The notes under the pieces: generated by a model
The model's input: only the letters and a program-made list of their open reading frames with translations
The model's database searches: none
Told to the model about the DNA's origin: nothing
Assembly (NCBI RefSeq): GCF_018873765.1
Contig: NC_057916.1
Coordinates: 13,575,501 to 13,639,500 of the forward strand
Length of the DNA: 64,000 nt
Source of the DNA: Telopea speciosissima
Lineage: Eukaryota > Streptophyta > Magnoliopsida > Proteales > Proteaceae
Direction of reading: 5' to 3'
Position numbers and translations under genes: made by a program
Shown here: piece by piece, positions 20,701 through 28,865 of the stretch
Layout: the number at the start of each line of letters is the position of its first letter
Position numbering within the stretch: position 1 is the stretch's first letter

Positions 20701-22805
20701 AGGGGGAGCAATGTGGACTGGTGATGCATCTGCGAACGTTCCTCCGTGTGGGAGCCCCCCTTTGGAGTTGTCCTCTCGAAGTGCGCAGCCTGAGACGCAG
20801 AGATCTCACTGAATGGCAACGGCGACCACCCAAGTAAGACAAACAAAGTCCAGCTGAAGTCAAGGCCACTTTTGCTAAAAACCCCAACAAACCAGACACG
20901 AATAGAGAGCCCCTGGCGATTGATGAGCTTCTCCTTCTGCTTCAGGGATTCAGCAGCAAGGAGGGCATTGGCCTTAGACTTGGGGAACCCACAAAGCTGC
21001 AGCGGCGACAAACCAGCTTCGACAAACCAAATCCAACTTCTAGGGGCAGCTAGGAGTGCACTGGCCTGAGATTTGGAGATCCCACAAAGTTGCAGCGGCA
21101 ACAAACCTTCTTTGACAAACCAAATCCAGCTGCAGTCGGGGTACCGGTGATCTCCGCAGCAGCGACAATGCCACTTGAGACTAGTCAGCCCCATATGAAT
21201 CCGGTATGGGAAGCACCGATTCGGCTGCAGCTCCACCTTCAGAGAAGCCGCCGGCAGCTCGAGCTTTGTCACATCTGAGAGAGCGGAGCTTGGCAGGAGG
21301 TCGTTGATGGTTTCCGACGAAGCTAAGTTCAACCTGGCTTGTTCCTCCTTGAGGCGAAGGTGGGGGGCGATACAACAGTGAGGATAGTAGAAGCAAGGGA
21401 TCAGGCATCTACCCCAGGCAGGCTTATCAGCTTCTGAATCGTCGTCTTCATCGGCGTCTTCTGCGCTGTCGCTTCCCATGATCATGACGGACGGGGGTGG
21501 AGATAGAACAGGAAAGGAAACGAAAACACGCACTGAGGCGGAGATCTAAACACGCACTAAGGCGGAGGATTGAACACGCTCGGCGGCGGAAGTAGAGCAG
21601 TCGCACACTTCGGTGGAAAAAAGAGGAAAAAAAAACCCTAAGAGACGGCCTGTGTCTCAGATTTACTAGTATTACACACAACAGCCTGGCTGAAATCCTG
21701 AATTATTTCCTTCATGTAAGATGGCCATGGGGCCCACACAATCTGATTATCTCCTACAGGCTGGTCGATAGCTGTCCTCCTAGGCTCCCACGAGATCTGT
21801 TAAATCCCCTAGACCTGCAAATCAGTAACTAATAAATCTAGGAAATAATCCTCCCTTAAATGAGAAATCTCAATCTCTTCTTTGGACTAAATTGATGGCA
21901 GAATGTGACCCCAAATTATGGGCGCCAGGTACAAGCTAATTTGATGGCTCAGAATATGGGCCAGAATTGAACCCAATTTAATGCCCAATCGAAGGACTTG
22001 ATCTGTATCACATTGGTTACCCAATCTCTCTTTCTCTAATTTCATATGGATTCGATTTTTATTTGGACTTATTTAAGGGTTACTTGGTTTTGCTATGGGC
22101 AATGATCACTGGACTGTTGCGATAGTAGATTGATCGATGGATTTTGAAGTTAGTTGAGTTTGGGAGGGTTAAAAAAAAATTCCATTAACTTGATGAAAAA
22201 TGGGAAAGCCAGTCATATGCAGTAGCGATTGCCCCTTATTGAAGAGACCTGGCATGTTGAATTCTAGTGGGCCTTTTGGGAGACTTAAAACTGATATTAT
22301 TGGATTTTTTTATGTGTTTGATTGGGTGATTAGCTTTACTCTCACTGCAGTGTACAAAGGTTTACCTTCAAGTTGAAGGTAGAGTTCCATTCCAGATTCA
22401 CCTGGAACCCATTCTGATAAAAAGAGCATCCCAGTGCATGAGGCTCCCGCTAGTGCAGGGTCTGGGAGGGGCAAATGTACATGGCTATCCCATTCTGATA
22501 GTATAACTCAACTATTTACATGGCTATATCTTGTCAATTTGCAGTTGTAGTGCTTGTGAACATCATGATTCTTTGTCCCTAGCTGAAAATGATCTGAGAA
22601 AATGTTTTCTTGAGGACAGGAAGGGGCATTCGCACAACTGAAGGTTTGGCAGAGTGCATCGACAGCACTTGTGTTCTTTCTGAGCCCATACATAACATTG
22701 CAGGCAATGTTGGTGCTAATGCTTGCTGCTCTATTTCTTTCAATAGCTGGGTTTCTGTTTCTAACACTGCGAGTGGAGAAGGCTTTTTCTTCCTCCGGAT
22801 CTTGA
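2752..22805 (+). CDS. UNC93-like protein (10 exons, 438 aa)
   Basis: A membrane protein of the UNC-93 / major-facilitator-like family, close to plant UNC93-like protein 3; its transported substrate is not known. Exons: 2752-2916, 2992-3155, 3907-3970, 4067-4180, 4310-4354, 10429-10679, 10792-10882, 19267-19379, 19496-19619, 22620-22805. They total 1317 bases, all introns are GT-AG and all phases match. Visible family features are AYGAAQNLESTVN in the first helix, LGSKNALVLGTTGYWLFIAA, IWVGQGTYLTSTA across the exon 3/4 junction, GEFWGIVASYQ, SGLQQAFVWAEFTK, GVSGVGGAMAVYG, and C-terminal EGAFAQLKVWQSAS and FFLSPYITLQAM. About ten to twelve hydrophobic segments are expected. Three introns are long (5: 6074, 7: 8384, 9: 3000 bases) and hold transposons; the other six are 75-751 bases. 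Intron 1 (2917-2991) is 75 bases and has no in-frame stop. The coding sequence shows no damage. Confidence 0.93.
3156..3906 (+). other. UNC93-like intron 2
   Basis: A 751-base intron starting GTGCGCC and ending TTGCTGTAG. The exon 2 frame runs on only to a stop at 3220, so it is not coding. It is T-rich with no repeat or element I can delimit. Confidence 0.8.
4355..5796 (+). other. UNC93-like intron 5, part before the LTR element
   Basis: Unique-looking, A/T-rich intron sequence. A segment at about 4860-5000 (repeated TTTCGAC / GTCGAAAC words, then GTCTCGCCGATATTTAGG) resembles the repeated TCGAGA/CTCGCCGAGA style of the MULE MITEs at 11128 and 46341 and may be a decayed relative. I could not find its ends. 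A 103-residue open frame at 4499-4810 has no recognisable domain. Confidence 0.4.
5797..6243 (+). repeat. 5' LTR of copy A
   Basis: 447 bases starting TGATGCAATTGCC and ending CCTCCACCA just before the primer site. It matches 9728-10127 along its length with scattered substitutions and indels. Its end was set by comparison with the second LTR and the primer site. Confidence 0.85.
6247..6258 (+). other. Primer binding site (tRNA-iMet type) of copy A
   Basis: TGGTATCAGAGC, the exact 12-base complement of the plant initiator tRNA-Met 3' end used by many Copia and Gypsy elements, three bases after the 5' LTR. Confidence 0.9.
7116..8202 (+). pseudogene. Gypsy-like gag of copy A (disrupted)
   Basis: Gag-like polyprotein starting MVANNEIIQQLNSYKSE at 7116, with a predicted coiled coil (VDTLTTAVNSIQTMMESLHA) and then the retrotransposon gag core (DFNGDPNPEQYLDWVHSL ... 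KLKGMARVWW). The frame stops at 7593 and resumes shifted with MSVEEYVAKLYYFANRFEFE (7726) and LRNGLHPQISAALASS. It ends in a zinc knuckle CFTCKGYGHMIAQC (8161-8202, CX2CX4HX4C), itself preceded by a stop. The same N-terminus, with roughly half its residues identical, occurs on the minus strand at 60339-60530. Several stops and shifts make it non-functional. Confidence 0.85.
8505..9297. mobile_element. hAT-type non-autonomous DNA transposon nested in copy A
   Basis: A 793-base insert with terminal inverted repeats TAAGGGTGT / ACACCCTTA, flanked by GTTGCACC (8497-8504) and GTTGTACC (9298-9305), an 8-bp target duplication with one mismatch as expected for the hAT superfamily. It is non-coding. 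Near both ends it is packed with ACCGAACCG-type words and TTTAGCTAAACGGT palindromes, typical of plant hAT MITEs that begin AGGGTGTCAAA. Removing it rejoins the retropepsin frame of the host element as GSCT followed by NVVAEDVVRKLGL. Confidence 0.9.
9303..9620 (+). pseudogene. Retropepsin-like protease remnant of copy A
   Basis: C-terminal part of a Gypsy-type aspartic protease: NVVAEDVVRKLGLKMEPHP, KVAWMNNTNLKVNERC, FSIGGLIDQVQCNVLP, then LLGCPWLYDKKA. The residues just before the hAT insert (8475-8504) read VPYPGSCT where the family has the catalytic Asp-Ser-Gly, so the active site seems lost. A stop falls at 9531. The same block is on the minus strand at 58785-58994. Confidence 0.8.
9712..9727 (+). 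other. Polypurine tract of copy A
   Basis: The purine-rich AGAGGAGGAGAGC directly before the 3' LTR, the expected site for plus-strand DNA priming. The minus-strand copy B has AGAGGAGAAGAAT in the same place. Confidence 0.75.
9728..10127 (+). repeat. 3' LTR of copy A
   Basis: 400 bases matching the 5' LTR, beginning TGATGCAGTTGCC. It lacks roughly 40 bases present near the 3' end of the 5' LTR. Confidence 0.85.
11128..11808. mobile_element. MULE-type MITE in UNC93-like intron 7
   Basis: A 681-base non-coding element flanked by the perfect 9-bp duplication CTTATACCC (11119-11127 and 11809-11817), diagnostic of Mutator-like transposition. Its ends are imperfect inverted repeats (ATGGTTCGAGAACTCG versus CAAGGTTCTAAGACTCG), continued inward by repeated CTCGCCGAGATCTCG words. 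The same architecture recurs at 46341-47111, and its end motif recurs at 34586-35032. Confidence 0.88.
11818..13269 (+). other. UNC93-like intron 7, segment without a defined element
   Basis: Starts with C and A homopolymer runs after the MITE (11817-11834). There are no recognisable genes. A CT-microsatellite (about 12888-12902) and a C-rich stretch at 12960-13100 give spurious proline-rich frames. Confidence 0.5.
13270..13720 (+). pseudogene. Gypsy gag relic
   Basis: The frame near 13290 reads MLKGVFINGLREDFQDWIVL, then RPGSLEETLKLALTWE, matching the retrotransposon gag core in which a short 'F..GL...' motif precedes a conserved RP.SLEEA.-like helix. The downstream sequence is Glu/Lys-rich and frame-broken. 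No LTR could be paired with it. It is a decayed fragment in the host intron. Confidence 0.6.
14310..14541 (+). pseudogene. Second gag-like relic
   Basis: The 70-residue frame starting TSDWENTEKRFKRYIIAHDF and continuing VQTLYQHLCNSQQG, ADECTNKFDDLVTRYG has the spacing of Gypsy gag (a W-x-x-F/Y-x-x-Y region, then 'LY..L..L.QG...V.EYT..F..L'). It stops at 14541. It may belong to the same dead element as the gag relic at 13270-13720 or to another. Confidence 0.45.
14914..15615 (+). repeat. 5' LTR of the TRIM/LARD-like element
   Basis: 702 bases, TGTAATGCAAGACCGG to GGCTGCATCA. Internal promoter-like TTTAAATACATATAATA lies near 15300. Aligns with 16119-16787. Confidence 0.8.
16119..16787 (+). 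repeat. 3' LTR of the TRIM/LARD-like element
   Basis: 669 bases, TGTAGTACTGGAATAATGG to GGCTGCAACA, homologous to 14914-15615 with many substitutions and small indels. Confidence 0.8.
16788..19266 (+). other. UNC93-like intron 7, right part
   Basis: About 2.5 kb of A/T-rich intron in which I could not delimit an element or gene. A 17-base G run lies at 18638-18654. The intron ends TTGTGTCAG at the exon 8 acceptor. Confidence 0.5.
20077..21658 (-). mobile_element. Poly(A) retroposon with 17-bp target duplication (LINE-like, unknown coding content)
   Basis: Sits in UNC93-like intron 9, antisense to the gene. It is flanked by the perfect 17-base repeat AGATTTACTAGTATTAC (20060-20076 and 21659-21675) and, on the minus strand, ends in TTTCTACC plus a poly(A) tract (T run at 20077-20087). 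This is the signature of target-primed reverse transcription. Its 5' end carries three tandem copies of a CTCCGCC..GCGTGTT motif (21524-21590), then ATGATCATGGGAAGC and an acidic frame. A 350-residue open frame (20481-21533) contains three degenerate repeats of a WIWFV..GL.PLQLCG..KS.A.ALLAA unit. I recognise no reverse transcriptase or endonuclease. It could be a non-autonomous LINE derivative or a retroposed transcript. Confidence 0.75.
20457..20548. repeat. 46-bp tandem duplication inside the retroposon
   Basis: Two adjacent copies (20457-20502 and 20503-20548) that differ at the last few bases, each starting TTCTTGATGGTCGTTGC. The length is not a multiple of three, so it shifts the antisense frame. 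Confidence 0.85.
21676..22619 (+). other. UNC93-like intron 9, right part
   Basis: Intron sequence after the retroposon, ending TTGAGGACAG at the last acceptor. No gene or defined element is seen. Confidence 0.5.
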
Positions 22806-25592
22806 TATTGGCAATTACAATAATGACGTCTCGTGGCACCCTGGTAACTCACTTTTCAACTGCATGTATAATCTCAGAACTGCCCTATGTAGGTCTTTCT
22901 TGTCCGGCTCCTTTGTGGTGGCTGAAATGCTTGACAATGGTCTTCCTTATGAACAATGGTTGATGGTAAAATCAGGTGGTTTGTGAGCCCCCTCGAATAG
23001 CACCTCTTGGTGGGTTGGGATCTTCATTTCACATTCAAATGTAATTCAAGTGGCTGCTTGTTCTATTTTACGCTTCACAGACCAATTTTCATTTTCTTTG
23101 TTAGGAGTGAAGTACTTTTTCCAACTGTCCTCTTTCAGGGGTTGAGTTGTTCAATATTTCAGTATCATTTATGTTCATATTAGCCCAGTTGGGTATGCTG
23201 TGCTGGTGGCCAAACTGAATCAAGGCAATGCCAAGACTTGTTTGGAAGTGGGTTTCTAGGGTTTGAGATACTTGTTCTCCTAATTTTAGGAGGGGGGGGG
23301 GGGGGAGGGAGGGGATTGCAACTTGCCTAATGTGTCGGTCATCAATATTGTATGATTCGTAGATTTTATCAGAAATGTTCAGTTTGAATTATCTTCTCTC
23401 TCCCACTTCTGTTTTTTTCCTAGTCAGCCGTTTGGGGAATTGTCTTTGTACTTCCATCTAGTTTGAACACTAGAGAATTATAGTGTGGAACAACTATGGT
23501 GTTTCCCATTCTATGGTTTCTTCTTCACCATTGGAGGTGTTTGTGTTGGATGCTTTGTTGCTATGGTCACCAAAGTAAGTCCTTAAAAGAACTGGTGGGT
23601 TCAGGTTTGGGTCTCAGCAGGTACAGATCGAAGAACATTTAACACAAACTTTGGCCTGAAAATTGAGTTAGAGAACTCAAAAGTAGATATGATTTGGTAG
23701 GGTCTCTTCTTTCTTGGGATGCACACCTAACACGATAGTAAATAACCATGGAGCGGATTGCAAAAGCAAACGTTGACAAGGCTCCGCTACTGATGAGATT
23801 TGTTTCTACTCCCAGTTGTGGTGGTTTGGGAGCACGAGTCTCATTCTGGTGGTGGCTTTTCTAGTTACCTTACAATTTGTTTCTGATTTCCCTTGGATGT
23901 TGCTATTCTTGAAGGACCTGCAGAATACTGTTGGTGAACTCTCGAGGATGGTTAATTTACACTCTAGTACTCTACGTTGGGTCGCCCATGGTAGAGTGTG
24001 AAGTGACTCGAAGAAGTTCCTATATTTATATCATTACGAGGAGAGGAATAGGTTATTAATGAGGAAACACTTTTTAATGTTCGTTTCAATTCAATATAAA
24101 GGGTCAAACTTCTTGTCACTGAAGTGGTGAACTAAGAAGTTGTACCTTTGCCGATCTAGGGTTTGCCCCTGTGGTTTGCTACTCCTTTGGGAAAATTGTG
24201 TCAGGAGCTTGATTGGTGGTTCAAATCTCCTTAACGGCATCAAGTCCACATTTAATTGCTTTCCAAGAAGTGGAGTCCTATGGGTACCATATTTGATGCT
24301 TTGTGGGTCTCTCCTTGCCTCTTTGTCGGCCCTGATGGCCAATTGGCCCTTGAATTTCAAAAGATAAAAAAAACAGTAGTACATTTTAATTTTCAAAAGA
24401 TGAAAGTTATAGCAGTATTTAACTGAAATAGCAGAATTCACTGGTATTTAAAAAAAAAAATTTGTGTTATATACTAAAAAAAGCAAAAAAATAAGGTTAC
24501 CATTTTTTCTCCACTATCCTTGGTTTTAAAAAGATTTTCCTATTAAATAGAAGGATAGGGCCATGAGGGAGGAGTGTGTTGTGGATTACGACCAGACCCT
24601 CTCCTCCACTTTGTTTTTTTTCTCTCTCTCTCTCTCTCACACACACCCACCCACCAAATCATCTTCAGTGGGCCTTCTTTAAACCTAGTTGTTTTTATTT
24701 ATTTTTCTTTTCTCACAATAGTGAAGCAAGAGTTTTGAACCCAATGAGTGAGAGAAGATGGTCGTCTATAATTGGTTGGTTATGGAATAGCTACTTTCCC
24801 TAGGAGGCACTACACTTGTGGTGTTCAGGATTATTATTCTCCCTTTGCATTGCATGTGATGGAATTTTTAATTGCTACGTAAGGCTTGATCACAGGGTTA
24901 ATATAATTAGAGAATCAAATTTATTTGATGGGGAGATGGAAGGAGGTGGTTTGGTTCTATTGGAACGCTTTTTACCATGAACCCTTGAGAGTTGTAACAA
25001 ATAACAATTCAAGGGCCCTGGGGAATAGAGGATCTCTCTTTTAAGTCAGTAGCCTCATTAGTAGTTTTCGCATGTATGTTGATATCTTTGCGTGTGCTCT
25101 CAATTGTTGCATGCGGGTGAGGTTCTTGCTCCTAAACACAGGTCTGTACGAAATAACCACCGCATCCTTAGGGATTTCCACTTTCCATGGGGTATGGTCG
25201 TACGGGGGTTATTTTATGTGGTCCGGTCTAGGCGCAGGAGCCACATGCGACTAGGTAGCATTCTTTTCCTCCTTATTTATAAAATAAACTAAGAATTTGA
25301 TTAAATGGGAGTTTTTAGTTCACTGGGGGGTTGTATGATAATTTTGCACAATCCTGTGTCTAGGCGCAAAAACCATGCGATCGATTAGTGTTCTTTTTCC
25401 CAAATAGGATTTTTTTTTTTTTTTTTTTGGATAGGTACCCAAATAGGATTCATCGTTGTATTTCAGTAATCCTTGGGTTATTGCACAATCGATTGATTAT
25501 CAATTTTTTAATAAAAAAAGACTCGTTTTGTTTTTCTTTCTTTCTTTATTTACAACTTAAATTTACTATTTATTTTATTATATTATTATTAC
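22806..25592 (+). other. Intergenic region downstream of the UNC93-like gene
   Basis: Begins with the UNC93-like 3' UTR. A run of G lies at about 23290-23305, and a CT/CA-microsatellite at 24621-24652. Segments near 25130-25275 and 25330-25400 share GTCTAGGCGCA, GGTCATTTT-like and GTTCTTTTTC words with the MITE at 36485-36670, so they are probably decayed copies of that family. No gene is supported. Confidence 0.5.
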
Positions 25593-25825
25593 TTTTTTTT
25601 TTTTTTGGGAGACAGGAGGGGTATCTGACTTTAGGCCGACTACATTCCCCCTGGGCTCGTACATGACCCGCGTGCCACTCACGAACCGGGAGCTTTTGGG
25701 CCCTAGTGAGCCTCAGGCGGGTGGCCCCAAGAAATTATGCAGCGACGAAGGTTTGATCACGAGACCTCGCTTCCTGAGACGGAGTCTCATGTCCCCTCCA
25801 AGCCGGCTACGCTAACCCCTTGAGG
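25593..25825 (-). mobile_element. tRNA-derived SINE
   Basis: 233 bases on the minus strand ending in poly(A) (T run from 25593). It is flanked by TTATATTATTATTAC (25578-25592) and TTATATTACTATTAC (25826-25840), a 15-base target duplication with one mismatch. Read on the minus strand, the head GGGTTAGCGTAGCCGGCTTG fits a Pol III A box. GGTCTCGTGATCAAACC looks like a decayed B box of the GGTCTCGGGTTCGAAACC kind. The body is GC-rich unlike its surroundings. It is non-coding. Confidence 0.82.
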
Positions 25826-25840
25826 TTATATTACTATTAC

Positions 25841-26994
25841 TTTCCTTATACTTAGGGATCATGACATGATCTAGATCATTAAAATCAGACACAATCGAGA
25901 GCAAAATGACTGGCACACTCTTGCTATTCCATGGGGGTGGGACGGTCATTTTGCATGTGGCTATGTCTGAATGTGCCACGATCGGGTGGTGTTCTCTCTC
26001 TTTTTTTTAACAAAAATTTTTTTGGCTTCTCAAACCATTTGATTAGTTGATTTACGTTAGGAGTTCAGAATACAGGAGAGTGAGTAGTCTATCTGAACTG
26101 CAAACGGAAACCTGAATTAAAAAAAAAAAAAAAAAGGGAAGGATTGGATCACATTATCACCGGATTGGTTGGGAATTGGGGTTAGGTTCCATTCCCTCTT
26201 CCTAAGACATTACTAGACGACCTAGATGAAGAGAGAGTAGACAATTGAATTGGATTGGAGATAGGGATGTAAATGGATAGTTAAAAAACTAAAAATGTTA
26301 GATTTGCATCCAGGACATTCGTATTTGTCGAGGATATCCGGATCCGATTTCGACTAATCCGCAATAAAATCCATCCAATCCAATTTCGTATTCACGGTGT
26401 CGGTGCTGTCGTTGTCGACGGAGATGACATTCATATCGGGGATAGATATATATATATATATATATATCTCCATCATCGTCTTTCACCATCTGAAGGTCGG
26501 CAGCGTGAGGGTGCCGTTGTTGGACGTTCGTTGCAGGAGAGGTGGTGTGCTTGCCAAATCACCTTTTCAGTGAGAAGACCTATATATCCTTTGGATTTCT
26601 TTGTTGCTATGTCCCGTCTACTCTCTCATTGTTGTGTCTGCTTCCGTTTTCATAATTCATGCCATGGCCTTGTGAGAACTGAGAAGGCACCCTTACATGC
26701 ATATTTGTGTTCGACCATACAAATAGATGTTAACCAGCTGCCATTGTAGAAAACTTGAATTATTCACCGTTGATGAGCTTAAATCCTGAAACAACTCCAT
26801 TTCATATATTCTTTCATGCTTGTTGCAACAAATTTTTTTATTTTTTTTTTTAATATTGCTAGAACTCCTGAGTTTCTTCTTCTTCTTTTGTCCTCCCCTT
26901 GGCTGCTTGGCATGCTGTAGGACATGGTTTAAAAAATTGGAATAAAATCAGTTGACTAATCAAACTAATTTGCAGGCTGTGTCCGGATCCTCTA
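25841..26994. other. Intergenic segment with MITE traces and a TA microsatellite
   Basis: About 25910-26010 shares GGGACGGTCATTTTGCA and GTGGTGTTCTCTCTC with the MITE family of 36485-36670. A (TA)n tract lies at 26447-26467. No gene is supported. Confidence 0.45.
26447..26467. repeat. TA dinucleotide microsatellite
   Basis: About ten uninterrupted TA units. Confidence 0.9.
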
Positions 26995-27158
26995 CTTCCG
27001 CCTGCTTGGTATTACTGTGTCGGCCCGTGCACCACACACACAGTTAGACAGAAAATACCACCTTAACCCCTGCTCGAGTAGGGGTAAGGAGATATTTTCG
27101 CCACCCTGCTGTGTCTGGAGCACACACGGCAGTACAAGTAGGCGGAAGTAGAGGATCT
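26995..27158. mobile_element. Short MITE with inverted repeats GATCCTCTACTTCCGCC
   Basis: About 164 bases bounded by near-perfect inverted repeats of some 22 bases (GGATCCTCTACTTCCGCC at the left, its complement GGCGGAAGTAGAGGATC at the right). The centre is GC-rich, with TTAACCCCTGCTCG and GGGGTAAGG words shared with the MITE at 39362-39551. I could not find a matching target duplication. Confidence 0.72.
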
Positions 27159-27399
27159 TGATTCATCGCATCCATTGTTACATTGAAAATGGTCATCATC
27201 CAATGTGGACTCTATGAGAGACAGATGCTATGATTGTATTCATTGGACAAATTCGGTTGGTTACACTTGAGAACTCAGGTGGTCCCAGTTTCTAACTTTA
27301 ATTGTGCTTCGTTTGTATCCCATAGGATAACTACCATCTTCCTATATAATTTTCTTTTTGAGGGGGGGAAGGTTGGGTACACTGTCTACATGGGATTTA

Positions 27400-27561
27400 A
27401 ATCCTCTATGGCAGCGGAGTGGCCATTGTGCGGGCCCACACACAGGCAGGGGAGAAATGATTGCCTTACCCACTGCCCGAGCAACTTGCCTGGGTGGGGT
27501 CCATGCCCTGCCTGTGTAAGGCCCTGCAACGGCCGGTTGGCTGCCCGACCATAGAGGATCT
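27400..27561. mobile_element. Related MITE
   Basis: Inverted ends AAATCCTCTATGG and CCATAGAGGATC enclose a GC-rich centre with TTACCCACTGCCCGAG. It is the same size and style as 26995-27158, about 240 bases away. The target duplication is unclear. Confidence 0.6.
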
Positions 27562-27818
27562 AAATAGTTCTACATGCTGCAGCTACTGCCCACAGTGTCT
27601 ATCTCTCTCTTCCCCCCCCCCACCCTCCCCCTCCTTTGAAATGACCCATTTACCCTCTTGTATATTGCCCCATCCTGTGCCCCCATTAGTGCCACCTATA
27701 GCTTACCTCACGACGCTTCAATTTCATAACTAGCAAGAAGGCCATTTAGCTACTTAGTCATCATGCAATGCAAAAACAACAAACTTTATCGTAAAAAATT
27801 GACACTAGGGACATTAGG

Positions 27819-27984
27819 CTTGCGTTTGATATGCATTCTAGGTCAATTTCATAATTTGAAATAATAAAAGCCATTGTTTTATTTGAGAATGCGAAATTGA
27901 CCTAAAATACATTCCAAGAACTCGTACAAAATGCAGAATGCAAAATTAACCTAGAATGCATTCCAAGAATGCATACCAAACACA
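27819..27984. mobile_element. hAT-like MITE
   Basis: About 166 bases with ends TGCGTTTGATATGCATTC and GAATGCATACCAAACACA as inverted repeats. Repeated ATTCTAGGTYAATTT words inside form a near palindrome. Flanks ACATTAGG (27811-27818) and ACATTATG (27985-27992) fit an 8-bp target duplication with one mismatch. Confidence 0.72.
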
Positions 27985-27999
27985 ACATTATGTTTAAAT

Positions 28000-28865
28000 A
28001 GAAGACTACCCTCTAGAATAAGCAAATAATCGTCAAAACCTTGTAGACTTATGTGCTTAAAGTCACCATTCCATCGCCAAACTACCTAATAAACCATTAT
28101 CATCTATGGTGGAAGAAATAGACCTCATGTTTCAGTTTCCTATATTGTTCTACCAAGAAAAGAAAAGAAAAATGTTGGAATATACAACCTTAGTTAGCTC
28201 TTTTCAGGCAACCATCCGAAAAAGTAGTTTAGAATTTAGACGACTGTTTGGCATCTGTTCAGTGTCTAGTATTTTCAAGTACTGAGACTGTTCTGGGTCT
28301 GCTAAACTAATTTTCAACCATGGAGATTTCATCAAGTAATTTTCTGTCAGGATGGATCAGCAAAACTAAGCTTCAGTAAACAAATCGTCTCTTCATTCTG
28401 GTCGAATTAAACTCGAATTCTTCAGCCACCGCCTTTTGGCAGCCTCATATTTTAGCCAAAAATGATAGGATGCAGGCTCCAAAGGGACATAAATAGATGC
28501 ATTTGATAAAGAAAGAGGGGTCAGCACAATGTCCCCTTATATTAGCATCATACACACTCCTAAAGGGGGAGAAGAGTTTCGATGGTGGTCGATTTGTATA
28601 CAAAGGGACCCACGTCATGAAATATGAAAAGAGAGCTTTTTTCCCTTTGGTAGATAGACACGTACCATTTTTATAAAAAATGGTAGTTACATATCCTTTT
28701 CAAATGAAAACTATTTCTATAAAGTCCCAACTCATTGACATTTCACATTCTTTCATGAAACAGAGACCATTCCAAACACAAACTCCTACCATCCTTGTAT
28801 GCTTATTCCATTCTATGTAAAGGGAGATCCTAATCCTCCTGTGCTGTAGCTGAAAGCAACAAACT
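28000..28865. other. Intergenic region downstream of the dehydrogenase gene
   Basis: No element or gene identified. The last part must hold the 3' UTR of the minus-strand dehydrogenase. Confidence 0.5.

Noticed and set aside
20481-21533. 350-residue minus-strand open frame as a host gene
   Set aside because: It lies inside a poly(A) retroposon with a target duplication, has a 46-base out-of-frame duplication at one end and no recognised domain.
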